Made by a program: the position numbers and the translations under genes. This document shows positions 61,901 through 64,000 of a DNA stretch of 64,000 nt, piece by piece. The notes below the pieces were generated by a model. It was not told the DNA's origin. It did not search any database and was given only the letters and a program-made list of their open reading frames with translations. The stretch's first letter is position 1, and the number at the start of each line of letters is the position of its first letter. The stretch lies in the NCBI GenBank assembly GCA_963675945.1, contig OY780932.1, positions 2,542,001 through 2,606,000 of the forward strand, in the 5' to 3' direction. This stretch comes from G963556115 sp963675945 (GTDB lineage Bacteria > Planctomycetota > SZUA-567).

Positions 61901-62680
61901 ACTGTTGAAGAAGAGCAACTGCGGCAACGCCAGGTACACAATACTCGTGAGCGCGAGGGGTTGCTTGCGCAATTACAGGATGAAACGGATAGTACTGAGG
62001 TGGAGGCACGGCTTGAGGCGTTACTTGTTGAGCGCAGTGCTGCCGCGCAAAGGATCGGGGCGCTTAAGAGTCGGCTGGAGAGTGATAGCCAGGCCGGTGA
62101 ACTTTTGGCTCAGAAACAGGAAGCGCTTCGGCGGCAGCAGGATATCTGCCGGAAGTGGGGAAATTTGCATGAACTTATAGGTTCGGCAGAGGGGACGAAG
62201 TTCAGGAATTTTGCCCAGGGGTTGACGTTTGATATTATGCTTAAATATGCTAATCTCGAATTGCGGGTAATGAGCGAGCGGTATCTGCTGGTACGGGCGG
62301 GAACACAGAACCCGGGAGCTGAGTTACTTGGGATTGAGGTTATAGATAAGGATCAGGCGGGATTAGTGCGCTCGGTCAAGAATCTTTCCGGTGGGGAGAG
62401 TTTTATTGTTAGTCTGGCTCTGGCGCTTGGACTCTCGAAGATGTCCAGCAAGAAAGTTGTTGTTGCTTCGTTATTCTTGGATGAAGGGTTCGGCACACTT
62501 GATGAAGACGAACTCGACAAGGTTCTATCCGCACTAGCGCGGATCCAGCAGCAGGGTAAACTTATCGGCGTGATTTCACATGTTTCTGCTCTCAAGGAAA
62601 GAATCGGCTTACAGCTTACTTTGGAAAAATGCGGCGGGGGGCGGAGCATAATCTCAGGACCAGGTTGCAGACGAATATAA
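58985..62680 (+). CDS. sbcC: Nuclease SbcCD subunit C (SMC-like ATPase)
   Basis: 1231 residues with GTG start. Walker A is VGPTGAGKSTLLDAVSLAL; two long coiled coils flank a zinc hook CPLCGSPEHPF near residue 600; the signature LSGGESFIVSLALALGLSKM and Walker B VASLFLDEGFGTLDEDELDK are at the C-terminus. Longer than E. coli SbcC (1048) mainly in the coils. It forms the Mre11-Rad50-like complex with SbcD. Confidence 0.96.
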   Translation: MKIRKLRLKNINSLYGEWEVDFTIAEYVSSGIFAIVGPTGAGKSTLLDAVSLALYGRTPRLNVISASTNELMAKGTGDCAAEVCFEVEGEVYSAHWSQRRSRSRAEGKLQSYRHILDNVTTGKVVSEKVAQTRLEIEALIGMNFEQFSRSMLLAQGEFAKFLQASTAERSDILERITDTAVYTNISKAVHERKKIEAENLVKLQAGIDGVYILNREEKMQLQTEFASVQEQEVELSRREEILRQIKTKLERLRSLEAVEVELRAKSTDLANRRESWKDDLLRLEGGERVQAVWAEYERLQEGRVLQEQEQQVLRDCQQQLHEFIIDLEVVGRARDAGRSEAKRAREEYEQEQVVQRRVQVLDHKLAAVTHDAQRLGARAAEVRAYFDKLGANIEQVEAELKRNLTRQQDLGQYFEGADSDRLLATELELIVDSLRMVSERTIEAMELQAEFGVLQDEYAQAEVGLQVVKSEKDRLLSESSVLQEGVALRQTAVDTILAGSTAVALEYDLSVLQQRQDSLRQLLRLKASLDKAAEELATLHTRREQVQAESEFHSGKQEKLGFEQESLEREVEHLELELRLVDKIKTLSERRDELVPGEACPLCGSPEHPFVVDGVPQDDLLLDKLKAAKDMLKEVNTELSASREELATLTSRFGSIQERREQLVSLQADLAGERDKLLDTLEPERRFDSVEELDAEVDIVGVQVDTARQRLEKYRQTEMELTRKQQEYQMLQERRLRCEEEHNRKEASFLAIKAKLDALTQRLAQAEASRDELGAGLQSRLKKYGYAELVVAEITAQSEAITFALQRRLAEYTTKKTELEGLRRDEEIAVTKLAEYTSGRRREEQIFTEVSAELAEIQSELEGLRLERLALYGQKDPDSEELRWKERIQSLEESIEQRDREYARVDKCIAEYSAKVETSQETIARRTGELSNLETGLVQSLHLYGFQTEQEMLAAKLDPSELSALREIREQLTVEEEQLRQRQVHNTREREGLLAQLQDETDSTEVEARLEALLVERSAAAQRIGALKSRLESDSQAGELLAQKQEALRRQQDICRKWGNLHELIGSAEGTKFRNFAQGLTFDIMLKYANLELRVMSERYLLVRAGTQNPGAELLGIEVIDKDQAGLVRSVKNLSGGESFIVSLALALGLSKMSSKKVVVASLFLDEGFGTLDEDELDKVLSALARIQQQGKLIGVISHVSALKERIGLQLTLEKCGGGRSIISGPGCRRI

Positions 62681-62711
62681 AAATCCGGCAAGCTTGAATT
62701 GGCTTGCCGGA
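62677..62711 (-). terminator. Terminator of the AhpD-like gene
   Basis: TCCGGCAAGC and GCTTGCCGGA form a perfect ten-pair stem; on the minus strand TTTTTAT follows. It touches the sbcC stop, so converging transcripts may share it. Confidence 0.88.
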
Positions 62712-62739
62712 GTAGATCTATGTGACTGTATGTCGCGGA

Positions 62740-63117
62740 TTACTCAGATTTCAGGTCGTGGTCAAGCCCCAGCGGTCCGAGGGCTTTGTTGAATGCGCTT
62801 ACGGCTGCAACCAGTTCGATAGTTGCCGTAAGCTCCTCATCGGTGGCACCAGCCTGTTTTGCGGCTGTTCTGTGGGCATCGACGCAGTAGCCACAGTTAT
62901 TAACGATACAGATGGCAAAGGCGATAAGCTCTTTGGTCTTTGGATCCAGACCTTTGCCTGCAGCTCCGGTAAGCTTGAGCAAGGCATCAAGGAAATCACC
63001 GTTGCGACCGAATATCTGGAAGGCCTCTGGAACGAAACCATAGTTTTTTTCAACATTATTCTGGATTGCTACAGCTTTCTCATCTCCTTCTTTGTTATAA
63101 CGTTTGCAGTTTGACAT
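62740..63117 (-). CDS. AhpD-like carboxymuconolactone decarboxylase-family protein
   Basis: 125 residues. The active-site motif NNCGYCVDAHRTAAKQAG (CxxC plus His) is typical of AhpD-like alkylhydroperoxidase relatives, which act in redox or detoxification. It begins at ATG 63117 with AGGAGAG seven bases upstream; the ORF extends further to 63177 without a site. Single gene convergent with sbcC. Confidence 0.9.
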   Translation of the reverse strand: MSNCKRYNKEGDEKAVAIQNNVEKNYGFVPEAFQIFGRNGDFLDALLKLTGAAGKGLDPKTKELIAFAICIVNNCGYCVDAHRTAAKQAGATDEELTATIELVAAVSAFNKALGPLGLDHDLKSE

Positions 63118-63353
63118 AATCTCTCCTTTATTGTATTGAATTATAAATTGAGCTTGTGCTCTGTTATGTACTATCATATTCTTTAATCAAAACCTGCAAA
63201 TAATCATCAAGTATTATTGTTAAGAATACGATATATATTTTAGAACAATTTAACTTATTTGGAGCAGATATTATTTTTTGAGATCAAAAAATAAATTGCA
63301 ATGTTGTAAAATTTATTATATAGTATGGTAAGAGCTTATCAAAGGAGATAATA

Positions 63354-63707
63354 ATGAGCAAGGATATAAACTTGCCGCCAAATATTGAAGAGTTTGTGAG
63401 TGTGGTCAACAAACTAGAGAATAAGGGGCGACTCTCATCCATTGAGAAGAAGAAACTCTGTCTCTGTAAGCTCAAGGTGGCTATGTGGGCGTGTAAATCT
63501 GAAGGGTTAGGACTTTCACGCTATTCACTTTCCCAGATATTAGGTCCCGATACCTCTGAAGTCTTTGCTAAGACCGAGGAGTATATGGCCAAGATCAAGT
63601 GGGATTCCAAGGAAGATCAGATCATCAATTCACAGATACTGAAGAAGTACCGCAATCAGCCTAGAAGCAGGAAGAGTGGTGTCGCCGGTATTGAACTCTT
63701 CAAATAA
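63354..63707 (+). CDS. Protein of unknown function (117 aa)
   Basis: A 117-residue, mostly helical, basic protein starting MSKDINLPPNIEEFVSVVNK. I do not recognise a family. It has KKLCLCKLKVAMWACK in the middle (three Cys), no signal peptide and no membrane segment. AAGGAG lies eight bases before the ATG, so translation is well supported. It is 23 bases upstream of an lpxH-like gene and probably co-transcribed, which hints at a link to envelope synthesis. Confidence 0.78.
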   Translation: MSKDINLPPNIEEFVSVVNKLENKGRLSSIEKKKLCLCKLKVAMWACKSEGLGLSRYSLSQILGPDTSEVFAKTEEYMAKIKWDSKEDQIINSQILKKYRNQPRSRKSGVAGIELFK

Positions 63708-63730
63708 TCGTAGCATTATGTTTGGTCTTT

Positions 63731-64000
63731 ATGGAAATTGTATTCGCAGCTGATATGCACCTTAAGCCTGGGTATAACCCGGGGCAGAATCAAAAGCTCA
63801 AGAATTTTTTGGAATTATCGTCAAGGTATGGCCGATTGATTTTGATCGGCGATACCTTTAATTGTTGGTATGAAAAAAATGGTGAATATATCGGTGATTA
63901 CGCTGAAATTATCGATATATTTGCTGCTGCTATTGCCCATGGGCTGCGGATTGATCTGTTGTCAGGTAATCGGGATTTTGTTATTTCCAAGGGGATAATG
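63731..64000 (+). CDS. lpxH: LpxH-like UDP-2,3-diacylglucosamine hydrolase, N-terminal part
   Basis: The frame from ATG 63731 runs to the window end without a stop (90 codons). Motifs match the LpxH metallophosphoesterases: AADMHLKPG (DxH), LILIGDTFNCWYE (GDxF) and LLSGNRDFVIS (GNRDF). LpxH removes UMP during lipid A synthesis, in line with kdsA in the same window. The C-terminal half lies outside, so the assignment rests on the first three motifs. The DxH is followed by a KPGYNPGQNQ loop. Confidence 0.8.
   Translation, partial: MEIVFAADMHLKPGYNPGQNQKLKNFLELSSRYGRLILIGDTFNCWYEKNGEYIGDYAEIIDIFAAAIAHGLRIDLLSGNRDFVISKGIM

Overview
The window reads as a chromosomal segment of a Gram-negative bacterium. 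LPS-core genes (kdsA, an lpxH-like 5' end), LolCDE-like transport genes, a predicted lipoprotein and Gram-negative style housekeeping genes support this. Ribosomal genes run secY-map-infA-rpmJ-rpsM-rpsK-rpoA-rplQ with no rpsD between rpsK and rpoA, an order I associate with the PVC (Chlamydia/Lentisphaerae/Verrucomicrobia) lineages. That placement is only tentative. A [FeFe]-hydrogenase-like redox sensor hints at an anaerobic or microaerobic life. I saw no tRNA, rRNA or CRISPR.

Layout. 1-3.8 kb: distal part of the ribosomal protein operon. 3.8-9.1 kb: an unusual array made of one intact ArsR-family regulator gene and five copies of a 46-47 aa cysteine-rich, metallothionein-like protein gene. 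Every copy has the same 20-bp candidate operator in front of it, and the copies are separated by 5'-truncated arsR remnants. An IS3-family element (with a clean 3-bp target duplication) and a Doc-type toxin-antitoxin pair interrupt the array. 9.4-14.3 kb: a three-gene restriction-modification operon (two adenine-methylase-like subunits and a GIY-YIG/SF2-helicase protein). 14.5-14.9 kb: a (ATTT)19 microsatellite running into a decayed ankyrin gene. 15-20 kb: an ammonium transporter fused to a diguanylate cyclase, then a SET-domain protein in an operon with a GNAT/ATP-grasp fusion.

20.8-27.9 kb: translation genes (EF-G paralogue, rpmE, prfA, a frameshifted prmC with an extra internal segment, ffh, rpsP). 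28-35.5 kb: ZIP transporter, LolC/D-like ABC pair, LacI regulator, aminotransferase, a STAS protein and a degenerate-receiver DUF2225 protein. 35.8-37.6 kb: rpsB-tsf. 37.7-39.6 kb: a MarR-controlled flavoenzyme pair with matching palindromic operators at both promoters. 39.8-43.5 kb: ppk-ppx. 43.7-51.7 kb: TPR protein, hydrogenase-like chemoreceptor fusion, ahcY with a strong leader hairpin, GH57 branching enzyme, DUF4912 protein and a lipoprotein. 52-64 kb: kdsA, hisA, serS, ankyrin-MscS, UlaG-like lactonase, sbcDC, an AhpD-like protein, an unknown gene and the start of an lpxH-like gene.

The most distinctive system is the ArsR/cysteine-rich protein array. A single repressor appears able to control six promoters (its own and five peptide genes) through one repeated operator, which fits gene-dosage amplification of a small metal-binding protein. 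All functional statements rest on reading the sequence and on family knowledge; no search was run.
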